64,000 bases of DNA from Clostridium paridis (GTDB lineage Bacteria > Bacillota > Clostridia > Clostridiales > Clostridiaceae), in NCBI RefSeq assembly GCF_016765615.1, contig NZ_JAESWA010000029.1, positions 1 to 64,000 of the forward strand, in the 5' to 3' direction. A program made the translations under genes and the position numbers. The notes under the pieces are model-generated. The model saw only the letters and a list, made by a program, of their open reading frames with translations, was not told the DNA's origin and made no database searches. Each line of letters opens with the position of its first letter. Positions within the stretch are counted from its first letter, which is position 1. Below, in pieces: positions 1-8,799 of the stretch.

Positions 1-120
1 AGGCCGTCTGTAAAAACTTTGCGGTTGGTGGATTTTTCAGCGTGTCTTGAGACACAGCCAGGAATATGCCCTTATAGGGCTAGAGCATGCCACCCGTTTT
101 ACGGGTGGTCATGACTATAC
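1..120 (+). mobile_element. Right end of an IS200/IS605-family element with probable omega-RNA
   Basis: The first 120 bases hold no ORF but three consecutive small hairpins: GTGTC/GACAC near 40-53, GCCC/GGGC near 68-80 and CCACCCG/CGGGTGG near 91-108, the last followed by TCATGAC. This multi-hairpin layout resembles the 3' ends of tnpB-carrying IS605/IS1341-type elements, where the tnpB 3' end and downstream region encode the guide RNA. The tnpB gene would lie left of the window and cannot be seen. The assignment rests on remembered family resemblance and secondary structure only. Confidence 0.45.
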
Positions 121-123
121 AAA

Positions 124-168
124 AAAGAGCTGCACACTAATTATTTAGTGCGACAGTCCCTTTTTATT
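124..168 (-). terminator. Terminator of the CWB2 protein gene
   Basis: On the minus strand an imperfect hairpin (CTGTCGCACTAA / TTAGTGTGCAG, one bulge) is followed by CTCTTTTTT. It lies just downstream of the stop codon at 188, so it probably ends that gene. An A/T run on the other side would let it work in both directions. Confidence 0.65.
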
Positions 169-187
169 TTTAATTACTTGAACTGTA

Positions 188-1645
188 TTATTGATTTAAC
201 TTAATATTATTTATAAAATCATCAGAAAGTAAACCGGAACTTCCTAACACATATAAATCAGACGTACCATCTCTTTTAACAAAATTCATAATATTACTAT
301 CAATAGAGTTACCACTTGTAAGTATAACAGGAAGCCTTTTCTTAGCGGCAAGAACACCTCCAGTTAATGCATCAGGAAAATCAAGGCCAGTTGTAACAAC
401 ATTTCCAAGAGAAAATGTATTTTTATAGTAATTTAGAATGCTTAAACATGTACTAAATCTATCACTTCCACCAAGTCTAATTACAGTGATACTAAGACGC
501 TTCAACTGATTTTCTACGTTTAATGATACAGCGCCAGGACCCCCAGGGATTATAATTTTATTAATACCATTATTCACAATAAATGATTGAATTGAAGGTT
601 CTAGAGTATTAGGCGTAGTGAATAATATAGGATAACCAAGTAATGCGGCAGTTGGGCTAATAGAGAGTGCATCTGGAAAATCAAATGCGGTAGTTAATAT
701 GGCCGTTTTACTAGAGCTACCTTTTATAACTTGTTGAGCAATTGCTATAGAAGTTTTGAATCTGTCACTTCCACCAAAACGAAACACCTTATACTTGGTT
801 TTCAATGAATTTTCAACGTTTGAAGAAATAACTCCAGTGCTTCCAAGTATATAGATATTTTGGGGATGCAATCTTTCTATTTCATACTGAACGGAGCTTG
901 GTATGGAATTAAGATCAACAAGTAAAATAGGAGCATTTAATGAGTAAGCTAGAGGTACTGCAGCTAATGCATCTGGAAAATCATATGCGTATGCAAGAAC
1001 CACATTATTAGAACCTGATGGCCAACCTTCTCGACTGATAGCTGTAGAAGTACCATATCTATCTGCTCCGCCTAATCTTGAGATACCTGTAGGAGACAAT
1101 ATGTTTAAGTTAAGAGAAGTTGAACTAAAACTAACTTTAGAACCGCTGCTATCTGATAGCTTAATCTGCATTGTATTTATATTTTGAGAAGAACTTCCTC
1201 CATTGATTGTTGATAAATTTATAGCACCATTTTTCAATGCCTTACAATAAATTTTAAATAAAGTTCCATCTGTTATATTTAAGCCAGGAACATTACCTAT
1301 TAAGGTTGAATAGAAGGATATCTTACCGTTTGCAGTATCAATAATTGGATTTCCATATGTTGAATTACCATTACTAAATATGTCCCCAACTGTGATATTA
1401 GAAACTTGAATATATGATTTGTCATAATATAAATCTATAGATGCACCAAATAAATTTTGAACACTTTTTGCATTTACATTGATTATAAAATTATCACCAA
1501 CGTGAATAGGCGATTGCTCAATAGAATAATATATTGATGGAGTGCTTATTGCGTTGGCTGGTAAAACGAAAGTTGCTGAAATTAAAAAAGTAATAAGAGA
1601 GAAACATAAAATTTTAAAAAGTCTTTTATTAAAAAAATTATACAT
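188..1645 (-). CDS. Secreted cell-wall-binding protein with three CWB2 repeats and a cohesin-like N-terminal domain
   Basis: 485 aa. Residues 1-32 are a signal peptide (Lys/Arg, hydrophobic core, PANA-like cleavage site). Residues about 35-178 resemble a cohesin-type beta domain (FGASIDLYYDKSYIQV, later DGTLFKIYCKAL). Residues about 188-485 hold three CWB2-type (PF04122-like) repeats, each opening with R[LF]GG[AS]DR[YF] and containing a [YF]DFPDAL-type motif. CWB2 domains anchor clostridial S-layer-associated proteins to the wall through secondary polymers, so this is probably an extracellular surface protein. The ligand of the cohesin-like part is unknown. It stands alone, converging on the IS end and divergent from galU. 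Confidence 0.85.
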   Translation of the reverse strand: MYNFFNKRLFKILCFSLITFLISATFVLPANAISTPSIYYSIEQSPIHVGDNFIINVNAKSVQNLFGASIDLYYDKSYIQVSNITVGDIFSNGNSTYGNPIIDTANGKISFYSTLIGNVPGLNITDGTLFKIYCKALKNGAINLSTINGGSSSQNINTMQIKLSDSSGSKVSFSSTSLNLNILSPTGISRLGGADRYGTSTAISREGWPSGSNNVVLAYAYDFPDALAAVPLAYSLNAPILLVDLNSIPSSVQYEIERLHPQNIYILGSTGVISSNVENSLKTKYKVFRFGGSDRFKTSIAIAQQVIKGSSSKTAILTTAFDFPDALSISPTAALLGYPILFTTPNTLEPSIQSFIVNNGINKIIIPGGPGAVSLNVENQLKRLSITVIRLGGSDRFSTCLSILNYYKNTFSLGNVVTTGLDFPDALTGGVLAAKKRLPVILTSGNSIDSNIMNFVKRDGTSDLYVLGSSGLLSDDFINNIKLNQ

Positions 1646-1758
1646 AGACTATTCTCCATTCATTTATATTGTAAAGCATTAATAAGTTTATCTTTATTAT
1701 ACAATAAGAATAATACAGTTGTGAAGAAAGAGAATTAAATATGAATAGTTAACTAATA

Positions 1759-1787
1759 TTGATGTAATATCCTTATTATGTTAAACT
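1759..1787 (+). promoter_or_regulatory. Probable sigma-A promoter of galU
   Basis: TTGATG, 17-nt spacer, TAAACT, about 40 nt upstream of the galU start and followed by the ribosome binding site AAGGTAAGGA. The hexamers are moderate matches. Confidence 0.45.
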
Positions 1788-1827
1788 TTAATATAGGATA
1801 AAGAATTAGAAAGGTAAGGATGAAGAT

Positions 1828-2700
1828 ATGAAGGTTAAAAAAGCAATAATTCCAGCAGCTGGTTTAGGAACAAGATTTTTACCAGCAACAAAGGCTCAAC
1901 CAAAGGAAATGTTACCTATAGTTGATAAGCCAACAATACAGTATATTATTGAAGAGGCAATTGCTTCTGGTATAGAAGAAATATTGATAATTACTGGGAG
2001 AAATAAAAAATGTATTGAAGATCATTTTGACAAATCCGTTGAATTAGAAATGGAATTAGAGAAGAATGGCAAGGAAGAACTATTAGAAATAGTTAGAGAC
2101 ATTTCGGATATGGTTGATATCCATTACATTAGACAAAAAGAGCCTAAAGGATTAGGACATGCTATACTATGTGCTAAAACTTTCGTTGGGAACGAGCCCT
2201 TTGCAGTTCTTTTAGGAGATGATGTAGTTTATAGTGAAAAACCTTGTTTAAAGCAATTGATAGAATGTTTCGATGAGTATAAAACTTCAATATTAGGAGT
2301 ACAAACAGTACCTAGAAGTGATGTAAGTAAATACGGAATTGTTGATGGTAAGCATATAGAAGATAGAGTATATAAAGTTAAAAATCTAGTTGAAAAACCA
2401 AATGTTGAGGAAACACCAAGTGATGTAGCCATATTAGGGCGATATATTATAACTCCTCAAATATTTGATATTTTAAAGAATACTAAGCCTGGAAAGGGTG
2501 GAGAAATACAATTAACTGATGCACTAAAGGAATTAATATCTCAGGAAGCAATGTATGCCTTTAATTTCGAAGGAAGAAGATATGATGTTGGAGATAAATT
2601 AGGATTTTTAGAAGCTACTGTAGAGTATGCATTAAGAAAAGAAGATTTAAGAGATGAATTCATAGAGTACCTAGCTTCGAAGCCATGGGAAAGAGTATAA
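1828..2700 (+). CDS. galU: UTP--glucose-1-phosphate uridylyltransferase
   Basis: 290 aa, normal length for bacterial GalU. It makes UDP-glucose from UTP and glucose-1-phosphate in the cytoplasm, for wall polymers and glycolipids. The N-terminal nucleotide-binding signature AAGLGTRFLPATKAQPKEML (residues 10-29) with the catalytic region is intact; further family motifs are GLGHAILCAK, LLGDDVV and VEKPNVEETPS. Preceded by a good ribosome binding site and followed at once by a bidirectional terminator, so apparently monocistronic. Confidence 0.95.
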   Translation: MKVKKAIIPAAGLGTRFLPATKAQPKEMLPIVDKPTIQYIIEEAIASGIEEILIITGRNKKCIEDHFDKSVELEMELEKNGKEELLEIVRDISDMVDIHYIRQKEPKGLGHAILCAKTFVGNEPFAVLLGDDVVYSEKPCLKQLIECFDEYKTSILGVQTVPRSDVSKYGIVDGKHIEDRVYKVKNLVEKPNVEETPSDVAILGRYIITPQIFDILKNTKPGKGGEIQLTDALKELISQEAMYAFNFEGRRYDVGDKLGFLEATVEYALRKEDLRDEFIEYLASKPWERV

Positions 2701-2731
2701 TAAAAAAAGAGAGTATTACTCTCTTTTTTTA
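2700..2731. terminator. Bidirectional terminator between galU and trpS
   Basis: Hairpin AAAAAAAGAGAGTA / TACTCTCTTTTTTT with an A run on one side and a T run on the other, between two convergent genes whose stop codons lie within 35 nt. It can serve both. Confidence 0.85.
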
Positions 2732-2732
2732 T

Positions 2733-3731
2733 TTATCTAGGAATTAATCCAATTTTCTTTTGAACTTTTCTTAATGTTTTATTTGCTACATAGTTTGCTT
2801 TAATAGCACCATTTTTATAAATTTCCTCTAAATAAGATTTATTTGATAAAAGGTTATTGATTTTTTCTTGAAGTGGAGCTAATTCGTCTATAATTGACTC
2901 AGCAACGTCTTTTTTAAATTCAGCATACCCTTTATCAGCATAATTAGTAACTACATCCTCTGGAGTTATTCCTTTAATCGAACAAAGGATATTTATTAGA
3001 TTTTTAATCCCTGGCTGATCATCAGAGTAATTAATTTTACCTAAAGTATCTGTAACAGCCCTACTTATTTTTTTACGTATAACTTCTGGTGGATCCATAA
3101 TTAATATATAAGTATTAGGATTTTCATCTGATTTAGACATTTTCTTTGATGGATCTTGTAAGTTCATTATTTTAGCACCAGTTGATGGAATATAAGGGTC
3201 AGGTATAATGAAGGTATCGCTATAGGTATTGTTAAATCTATTTGCAATATCTCTGCATAGTTCCAAATGTTGTTTTTGATCCTTTCCAACAGGGACTAAA
3301 TTGGCATTATATAATAATATATCAGCAGCCATTAATACTGGGTAGTTGAATAGGCCAGAACCTATAGAATCCCCTAGCTTTTGAGATTTATCCTTATACT
3401 GAGTCATTCTTCCAAGTTCGCCCATATAAGTATTACATGTTAATAACCAAGATAGTTCACTATGAGCTGAAACATGAGACTGAATAAATAAAGTATTCTT
3501 TTCAGGGTCAATACCTGCTCCTATATAAATTGCTAACATTTCTAAAGTTTTTTTTCTTAGGTTAGCAGGGGTTTGTTTAACAGTTATTGCATGCAAGTCA
3601 ACTACACAAAAATAACAATCATATTCTTCTTGCAACTTTACCCAATTTTTTAATGCTCCTAAATAGTTTCCTAAGGTTAAATCGCCTGATGGTTGTATAC
3701 CACTAAAGATAACTTTTTTACTTTCATCCAT
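2733..3731 (-). CDS. trpS: Tryptophanyl-tRNA synthetase
   Basis: 332 aa, class I synthetase of usual TrpRS length; charges tRNA-Trp. The HIGH-equivalent region is GIQPSGDLTLGNYLGA (residues 11-26) and the KMSKS loop is KKMSKSDENP (about 197-206). The start codon follows AAGGAG at 7-nt spacing. Expression is clearly controlled: a promoter at 4218-4246, a T-box with Trp specifier UGG, and a second terminator-bearing element (3753-3946) lie upstream. The second element is shared with aroF. Confidence 0.96.
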   Translation of the reverse strand: MDESKKVIFSGIQPSGDLTLGNYLGALKNWVKLQEEYDCYFCVVDLHAITVKQTPANLRKKTLEMLAIYIGAGIDPEKNTLFIQSHVSAHSELSWLLTCNTYMGELGRMTQYKDKSQKLGDSIGSGLFNYPVLMAADILLYNANLVPVGKDQKQHLELCRDIANRFNNTYSDTFIIPDPYIPSTGAKIMNLQDPSKKMSKSDENPNTYILIMDPPEVIRKKISRAVTDTLGKINYSDDQPGIKNLINILCSIKGITPEDVVTNYADKGYAEFKKDVAESIIDELAPLQEKINNLLSNKSYLEEIYKNGAIKANYVANKTLRKVQKKIGLIPR

Positions 3732-3752
3732 TGTATTTCTCCTTTCAAACTT

Positions 3753-3790
3753 AAAAAATCGTCAAGGCGACATGAGCCGTCGATTTTTTT
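3753..3790 (-). terminator. Leader terminator next to the trpS ribosome binding site
   Basis: Minus-strand hairpin AAAAAATCGACGGC / GCCTTGACGATTTTTT with a terminal T run, ending about 20 nt before the trpS start codon. Its 5' half is sequestered in the alternative antiterminator fold. Confidence 0.7.
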
Positions 3791-3946
3791 CTCGCATCTG
3801 CCTTTCCAAACGCATGTGAGGAAAAATTGGCAGGCGACTAATTTTCTTTTTTACTCTTTAGAGAAGTATAGTAAATTATTGGATTATAATTCAAACTTAT
3901 AATGTTATCTTGAATCTAAAATATTATAAATCCCTAAAGAGTAAAT
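3753..3946 (-). promoter_or_regulatory. Second-stage leader element of trpS (candidate novel attenuator RNA, copy 1)
   Basis: Read on the minus strand: ACTCTTTAGG (about 3936-3945) can pair with TCTAAAGAGT (about 3852-3861), enclosing an AT-rich core of about 70 nt. Then a 5' arm GCCTGCCAATTTTTCCTCA (3835 down to 3817) can pair with GAGAAAAAAATCGACGGC, which itself is the 5' half of a terminator hairpin AAAAAATCGACGGC / GCCTTGACGATTTTTT (3753-3790). The antiterminator and terminator are therefore mutually exclusive. A second copy with the same stems and different loops lies before aroF (40371-40564). Ligand or trigger unknown. Confidence 0.7.
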
Positions 3947-4211
3947 AAGCCCTATGGATATAATCCATAGGGCGTATAAAACGCGGTGCCACCTATCTTT
4001 AAGAGTAATACTCTTCTTAAATAAGATACAAATATATCTTGTTCTTTTAACGTAGAACAATCGTTTTAGCCTACTTAAAATTCAGCTAAAAACCTCAAAG
4101 ATCCATTCAGCTTAATCTTACTTACTGTAATCTCACCATCTACAGCTCTCTTTAAAGAAGCTATTAAGCTTACTACTTCTTTTCATAGGAATCAATTAGT
4201 ATTATATTATA
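3943..4211 (-). promoter_or_regulatory. T-box leader of trpS (specifier UGG, Trp)
   Basis: The T-box sequence AGGTGGCACCGCG (reverse complement at 3982-3994) is followed by a terminator stem GCCCTATGGAT / ATCCATAGGGC (3949-3973) and TTATTT. Stem I contains AGAGAGC, and the specifier loop reads GAA-UGG-ATC with TGAG downstream; UGG (4105 to 4103) is the tryptophan codon. Uncharged tRNA-Trp should stabilise the antiterminator and allow readthrough to the second element and trpS. Confidence 0.93.
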
Positions 4212-4217
4212 CTATAT

Positions 4218-4246
4218 ATTATATGATTATGAAAGAAGACTGTCAA
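4218..4246 (-). promoter_or_regulatory. Promoter of the trpS leader
   Basis: On the minus strand TTGACA, 17 nt, TATAAT: a consensus sigma-A promoter. Transcription would start near 4211, just before stem I of the T-box. Confidence 0.85.
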
Positions 4247-4255
4247 CGAAGCAAA

Positions 4256-4411
4256 TTAATAGTTTTTTCTTCTGCCAATTAAGGCATCGAGTAAAAAAAC
4301 AATTGCAGCTAAAACTAATAAAAAATTAATAGCATAACCACCGATTTTAAAAATAAGTCCTAAAATCCAAAAGAATAATACAAATCCGCCAATCCATCTA
4401 AAAAAAACCAT
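4256..4411 (-). CDS. Small lmo0937-family membrane protein
   Basis: 51 aa, beginning MVFFRWIGGFVLFFWILGLI and ending IGRRKNY. Two hydrophobic segments (about 7-22 and 25-43) separated by a short FKIGGY turn, with a basic C-terminus. This matches the lmo0937 family of about 50-aa bacterial membrane proteins, whose function is unknown. ATG is preceded by AGGAGG (CCTCCT on the plus strand, 4420-4425) at 8-nt spacing. The stop codon lies beside the trpS promoter. Confidence 0.8.
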   Translation of the reverse strand: MVFFRWIGGFVLFFWILGLIFKIGGYAINFLLVLAAIVFLLDALIGRRKNY

Positions 4412-4547
4412 ACATAACACCTCCTAAAGCATTCTGTATTTAGTATTCCATCATATAAAATAATAATTCAAACTGTGTTAGAAATAATTCAAGGTATATG
4501 ACAGGGGCTGTAGGAGTGGTGTTAGCTAGTCAAATTAATAAAATACA

Positions 4548-4578
4548 AGACCCTTACCTAATTAGGCAAGGGTCTCTT
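4548..4578 (-). terminator. Terminator of the zinc-ribbon protein gene
   Basis: Minus-strand hairpin AGACCCTTGCC / GGTAAGGGTCTT followed by a T-containing tract, directly after the stop codon at 4586. Confidence 0.75.
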
Positions 4579-4585
4579 AAAAGAA

Positions 4586-4750
4586 TTAGAATCTGTCTCT
4601 GTTGAATTTTTGAGTTTTTCTAGCTTTTCTGCACTCAGGGCATCTTACAGGATCATTTTCGAATCCTTTTTCTTTAAAGAATTCTTGTTCACCAACAGTG
4701 AAAACAAATTCCTTTCCACAATCTTTACATACTAAAGTTTTATCTTCCAT
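4586..4750 (-). CDS. Small zinc-ribbon protein
   Basis: 54 aa: starts MEDKTLVCKDCGKEF and has a second pair CPEC near residue 37-40, so two CxxC knuckles likely bind one zinc ion (probable zinc-ribbon/zf-trcl type). The C-terminus RKARKTQKFNRDRF is basic and suits nucleic acid or ribosome contact, but this is inference. AAGGAGGTC lies about 6 nt before the ATG. Small proteins of this type are common in clostridia; no function is established. Confidence 0.8.
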   Translation of the reverse strand: MEDKTLVCKDCGKEFVFTVGEQEFFKEKGFENDPVRCPECRKARKTQKFNRDRF

Positions 4751-4917
4751 ATCTATGGACCTCCTTAAAAATCTGTAGGGTCATTTTAGATATAATTTTA
4801 ACCTTCCAGATATTAAAGAAAGTAAAAATTTATCATTAAAAATTTCCCATATACTGTACAAAAATATTATATCATATCAGTACTTAAAAACAATATTTTT
4901 TAAGGAAAAAATTTCTA

Positions 4918-5988
4918 CTAAATGGCTTTATGGCTAAACTTAAAAAGCATACACGCTATTAGCGGAATTATCAAAATAACGACTAAATTTGCTAAGGATA
5001 AATAGTTTAATTCTACAATAAAATTATAAGTATTTTTACTAAAATAAAAGCAAAACAAGAATATGAATATTGATATGATGGTGAAAAATTTAAGTTTGTT
5101 AGTGAGTTTGCTTTGATTAATATAGAATATTCCGTATATGCATAATAAATATTTAATAATAAAACCAAGCATATATTCCATTAAAACAAATAATTCACCA
5201 CTTTCAACATATCCTCCGTAAGATATCCTTTGTGCCTGAATGAACTCAGGGTAAAATAAGTTGTTAGCTCTTATTGGCCCTAAGGAGCAAATAATACTGA
5301 AGACTGAGTATACAATAATTATTACTGCGATAATAATAGATGTAAAGTAATGGGCCTTAAGATTGTTTTTCTTTGAAATATTCTTTATATATGGTAAAGA
5401 AATTCCAAAGGTTGACATAAGCCCCAAAGCATAGAGTATGCTAAAAAATGAGTTTAGAGTTAATTTATTTTCTAGAATAGGAGTTACATTTAAATATTTA
5501 TTATATTGAAGTCCAAGTATTATTATCAGAAATGTGCATATAAGCATAAATGTTATTGAAACTAATGCAAGTTTAAAAATGCTTTCGACGCCTTTTGAAG
5601 CCATATAAACACAAGGTATTATCAAAAATAAATAAGAAAAAAATAAAGGCGTTTCTATAAATAAATTTGTATGAATAGCACTAGATAAAGCTGTTATACT
5701 TTCACAACAATTCAAAAATAAAACTACTGAAAAGAGTAATAAAAAAATAGTTCCAAAGGATTTACCAAAGGATTTAATATATAGAAAATTTAAATCTGGA
5801 ATACTGTATTTCACAAATGTATTTATTATTATGTAACCAATAGTAATAAGTATTAACCCAGCAATAAGTGTATATAACCAGGCATCTCTTCCCCCCCACT
5901 CAATAACTAGACTAGGATATAATTTTATAGAGAGCATAGTCAAACATATAATAAAAAACATAAAATGTTTACTTGTTATTTTATCCAA
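4918..5988 (-). CDS. gerKB: Spore germination permease GerKB
   Basis: 356 aa integral membrane protein with about ten hydrophobic segments, GerAB/GerKB (spore_permease, APC superfamily) type. It is the germinant-binding permease subunit of a Ger receptor in the spore inner membrane. It is divergent from gerKA-gerKC with about 100 nt between, the arrangement known from C. perfringens gerK. The start codon follows AAGAGGTGG (CCACCTCTT on the plus strand). The intergenic region must hold two divergent forespore promoters; I could not assign their hexamers. Confidence 0.9.
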   Translation of the reverse strand: MDKITSKHFMFFIICLTMLSIKLYPSLVIEWGGRDAWLYTLIAGLILITIGYIIINTFVKYSIPDLNFLYIKSFGKSFGTIFLLLFSVVLFLNCCESITALSSAIHTNLFIETPLFFSYLFLIIPCVYMASKGVESIFKLALVSITFMLICTFLIIILGLQYNKYLNVTPILENKLTLNSFFSILYALGLMSTFGISLPYIKNISKKNNLKAHYFTSIIIAVIIIVYSVFSIICSLGPIRANNLFYPEFIQAQRISYGGYVESGELFVLMEYMLGFIIKYLLCIYGIFYINQSKLTNKLKFFTIISIFIFLFCFYFSKNTYNFIVELNYLSLANLVVILIIPLIACMLFKFSHKAI

Positions 5989-6086
5989 ATTAGTCCACCT
6001 CTTCTTAATTTTATTCTGAAATAGTATTTACTATTTTGGGGAATATTAAACCCTATGGAAGAAAATAATAAGGAGTAGTGAGGAAA

Positions 6087-7484
6087 ATGAGTAAGAATAA
6101 TTTAGATATTATTAAAGAGAAGTTTAATAATGCTTTTGATGTAAAGTATAGAGAAATTGAAACACAGATCGGAAAAGCAACACTGGTATTTATAGATGAT
6201 TTATGCTCATCTGATTTCATAAGTCAGTATATTATTAAACCACTAATAGCCAAAAGAAATAATATTAATACTACTGAAGATCTTTTAACTAAAGTTTTGG
6301 ATATTAATTTAGCTGGAGACGTTAAAGATATTAGTGATGCTGAATTACATATATTAATGGGTGATGTAGTACTTATTTTCAATCAAAATGAGAAAATGCT
6401 TTATTGTGAAGTTAAAGGTTTTGTTAGGAGAAGTATAGGTATACCTGTTACAGAATCAGTGCTTAAAGGTCCTAGAGAGGGGTTCGCGGAAGCGCTAGTT
6501 GATAATGTAGCGTTAATTAGAAGGAGAATAAAAAATCCTAGTTTGAAATTTGAAGTAATGTTTGCCGGAACTGAATCTCAAACAACCATTTGCGTATGTT
6601 ATATGGATGGTATTGCCCCAAGTAATTTAGTTGAAGAGGTAAAACGTAAAGTAAAGAAAATAAAATATAATTTTATATTAGATACAAACTACATAGAAAA
6701 TGAACTTAAGGAAAAGAAGAGCATTTTTGATACAGTAGGATATACAGAAAAGCCAGATGAAGTTTGTTCAAAAATTATGGAGGGAAGGGTATCGGTAATT
6801 GTTGATGGAACACCTTTTGTCATTACTGTTCCATATTTCTTCTTGGAGAATTTTCAAGCACCAGATGACTATTACTTGAATAAGTATTTCGTGAATTTCA
6901 CCAGAAGTCTTAGATGGATTGCCTTTTTTATAGCAACATTTTTGCCAGGTATATACGTTGCTATAATAACATACCATTATGGAATGATTCCAACATTATT
7001 TGTATTTAGATTGGCAGTAGCGAGGGCGGGAGTTCCATTTCCAACATTTTTAGAAGTCATTCTAATGATGGTTTTTTTTCAACTGATAAAAGAAGCAGGT
7101 TTAAGATTGCCTCAACCAATAGGAGGAGCCATGAGTATAGTATCTGCATTGATACTCGGAGATGCAGCAGTAGGGGCAGGCTTAGCTTCAAGAACAACTA
7201 TTTTAGTTGTTGCAATAAGTACCGTTAGTTATTTTTTGATACCAAAAGTATATGGAGCAGTTTCTATATGGTCTATTATTATTGTGGTTTTATCTACAGC
7301 TTATGGATTAATAGGATTTACTATTGGGGAAATGGTATTGATTACTCACTTGGCTTCGCTAAAAACAACTGGATATAGTTATTTATTTCCACTAGGTACA
7401 ACTAAAAAGCATGAATTTAAAGATATTATCTTTAGAGGTGATTTAAGAAAGATATCTGGAAAGATATTTAGTAAGGGGGAATAA
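6087..7484 (+). CDS. gerKA: Spore germination protein GerKA
   Basis: 465 aa, GerA family (PF03323-like). N-terminal cytosolic half with VESVLKGPREGF-type signature (here ESVLKGPREGFAEALVDNVA, near 130-150), then about four to five membrane segments from residue 280 (RWIAFFIATFLPGIYVAIIT and later hydrophobic stretches, with LRLPQPIGGAMSIVSALILG). It is the A subunit of the germinant receptor in the spore inner membrane. A GTG three codons earlier (6078) lies only 2 nt from AAGGAG, so ATG 6087 is preferred. It is followed after 3 nt by gerKC. Confidence 0.93.
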   Translation: MSKNNLDIIKEKFNNAFDVKYREIETQIGKATLVFIDDLCSSDFISQYIIKPLIAKRNNINTTEDLLTKVLDINLAGDVKDISDAELHILMGDVVLIFNQNEKMLYCEVKGFVRRSIGIPVTESVLKGPREGFAEALVDNVALIRRRIKNPSLKFEVMFAGTESQTTICVCYMDGIAPSNLVEEVKRKVKKIKYNFILDTNYIENELKEKKSIFDTVGYTEKPDEVCSKIMEGRVSVIVDGTPFVITVPYFFLENFQAPDDYYLNKYFVNFTRSLRWIAFFIATFLPGIYVAIITYHYGMIPTLFVFRLAVARAGVPFPTFLEVILMMVFFQLIKEAGLRLPQPIGGAMSIVSALILGDAAVGAGLASRTTILVVAISTVSYFLIPKVYGAVSIWSIIIVVLSTAYGLIGFTIGEMVLITHLASLKTTGYSYLFPLGTTKKHEFKDIIFRGDLRKISGKIFSKGE

Positions 7485-7487
7485 ATT

Positions 7488-8606
7488 GTGAGAAAACTAA
7501 AGAGGACAATAGGATTATTAATGGCAGGGATTCTTATGGCAGCATCTACAGGATGCTATAACTATAGAGATATAAATAAGGTTACATTTGTGACTTCTGC
7601 AATCTTAGATTTGGATCCCTTTGATAATGTTGTAATATATTTGGAATGTATAAATCCTTATAGAAACACAAATGAAAGTTCGGATAAAGGTAAGAGAATA
7701 GTCTATGCTGGTACAGGAAAGACTTTTCTCGAGGCTATTCGGGATGTTGGGAGAAGTTCCTCATACAAAATTAACTTTACCCAAAATAGAGCTTATATAT
7801 TTACAGAAAATGCAGCAAGAAAAGGCTTAAAAAGACACATAGACTTAATAGAAAAAGATCAAGAATTATTAGTAAAGCCAGATATGTTTGTATATTATGG
7901 ATCATTAGACCCACTAATTAAATTTGGAGATAATGATGAATACTTAGGTCTATACTTAAATGAATTAACACAGAAAATGAAAACAACTCCTACAGTACTG
8001 TACATGAATACAAGTGATTATTTATCTGAGAGGATGGCAGGTAATGGAACAACTGTCATAGGAGGGTTAAGATTTAAAGAGGATATCGTAGGAAAAAAGC
8101 TAGAACTTTCTGGTGGAGGCATATTTAAGGGGGATAGACTTGTACAAAATATCAATGCAGATGAAGGGCTAAGCTTTAATTTTTTAAGAGATAATGTAAA
8201 ATCGGGTACTCTTGAAGTAAGAAATCCACAAGATAGAGATACTTTTGTGACTTTAGAAATTTTAAAAAGTAAAACTAAAACTGATATTCAGTATGATGGT
8301 CAAAGGGTAAGACTTTTCAAAAAAATAATAATAAATACATCTATAGCAGAAGCTCAAGGTAAACTCGTAGTAGATGAAAATGTTATTAATTATATAAAAA
8401 CTTGGGAAGCAGAAAATATTAAAAAGCATCTTTCACAAGTATTCAGTGTTTACAAGAACCAAAATATTGACATATTTCAAGTAGAGAATAGATTAAGCAA
8501 AAAATACTCTAAAGTAGAAATTGAAGATCCTATTAGATTAACAGACCTAATAGTTGATGTAGATTTGAATATTGAAGGAACCTCAAAAACAAAGAATTCT
8601 CTATAA
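7488..8606 (+). CDS. gerKC: Ger(x)C-family spore germination lipoprotein GerKC
   Basis: 372 aa, GTG start preceded by AAGGGGG. Signal peptide with lipobox ASTGC; Cys23 is the likely lipidated residue. The rest has the elongated mixed alpha/beta GerAC/GerBC-type sequence, including the typical early region GCYNYRDINKV. It forms the lipoprotein subunit of the receptor with GerKA and GerKB. Length is normal. No clear terminator follows; the mobile module begins within 300 nt. Confidence 0.92.
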   Translation: MRKLKRTIGLLMAGILMAASTGCYNYRDINKVTFVTSAILDLDPFDNVVIYLECINPYRNTNESSDKGKRIVYAGTGKTFLEAIRDVGRSSSYKINFTQNRAYIFTENAARKGLKRHIDLIEKDQELLVKPDMFVYYGSLDPLIKFGDNDEYLGLYLNELTQKMKTTPTVLYMNTSDYLSERMAGNGTTVIGGLRFKEDIVGKKLELSGGGIFKGDRLVQNINADEGLSFNFLRDNVKSGTLEVRNPQDRDTFVTLEILKSKTKTDIQYDGQRVRLFKKIIINTSIAEAQGKLVVDENVINYIKTWEAENIKKHLSQVFSVYKNQNIDIFQVENRLSKKYSKVEIEDPIRLTDLIVDVDLNIEGTSKTKNSL

Positions 8607-8678
8607 CTATTGAATATACATAATATATATTTTAAACTATTTAATGTAACATCAATAATTTACCAAGGGGGAAGAAAT

Positions 8679-8705
8679 ATGTTATCTTTAGTAATTATAG
8701 TATAG
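8679..8705 (+). pseudogene. Very short ORF with strong ribosome binding site after gerKC; possible gene remnant
   Basis: AAGGGGG-AAGAAAT-ATG starts an eight-codon reading frame (MLSLVIIV, then TAG) 72 nt after gerKC. The ribosome binding site is as good as that of a real gene and the residues look like the start of a membrane protein. It may be the 5' stump of a gene interrupted by insertion of the downstream element. It could equally be chance. Confidence 0.25.
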
Positions 8706-8799
8706 ATAGTAAGCGACAATATAGCTTCATAGAATAGTATATATACAAAGATGAGAGAGTTTATAAAAGTGACTAAGTACCATAGTAGAATAGATTATT

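Noticed and set aside
3693-3902. Plus-strand 69-codon frame upstream of trpS
   Set aside because: It lies across the structured trpS leader, has no ribosome binding site, and the structure on the minus strand explains the sequence.
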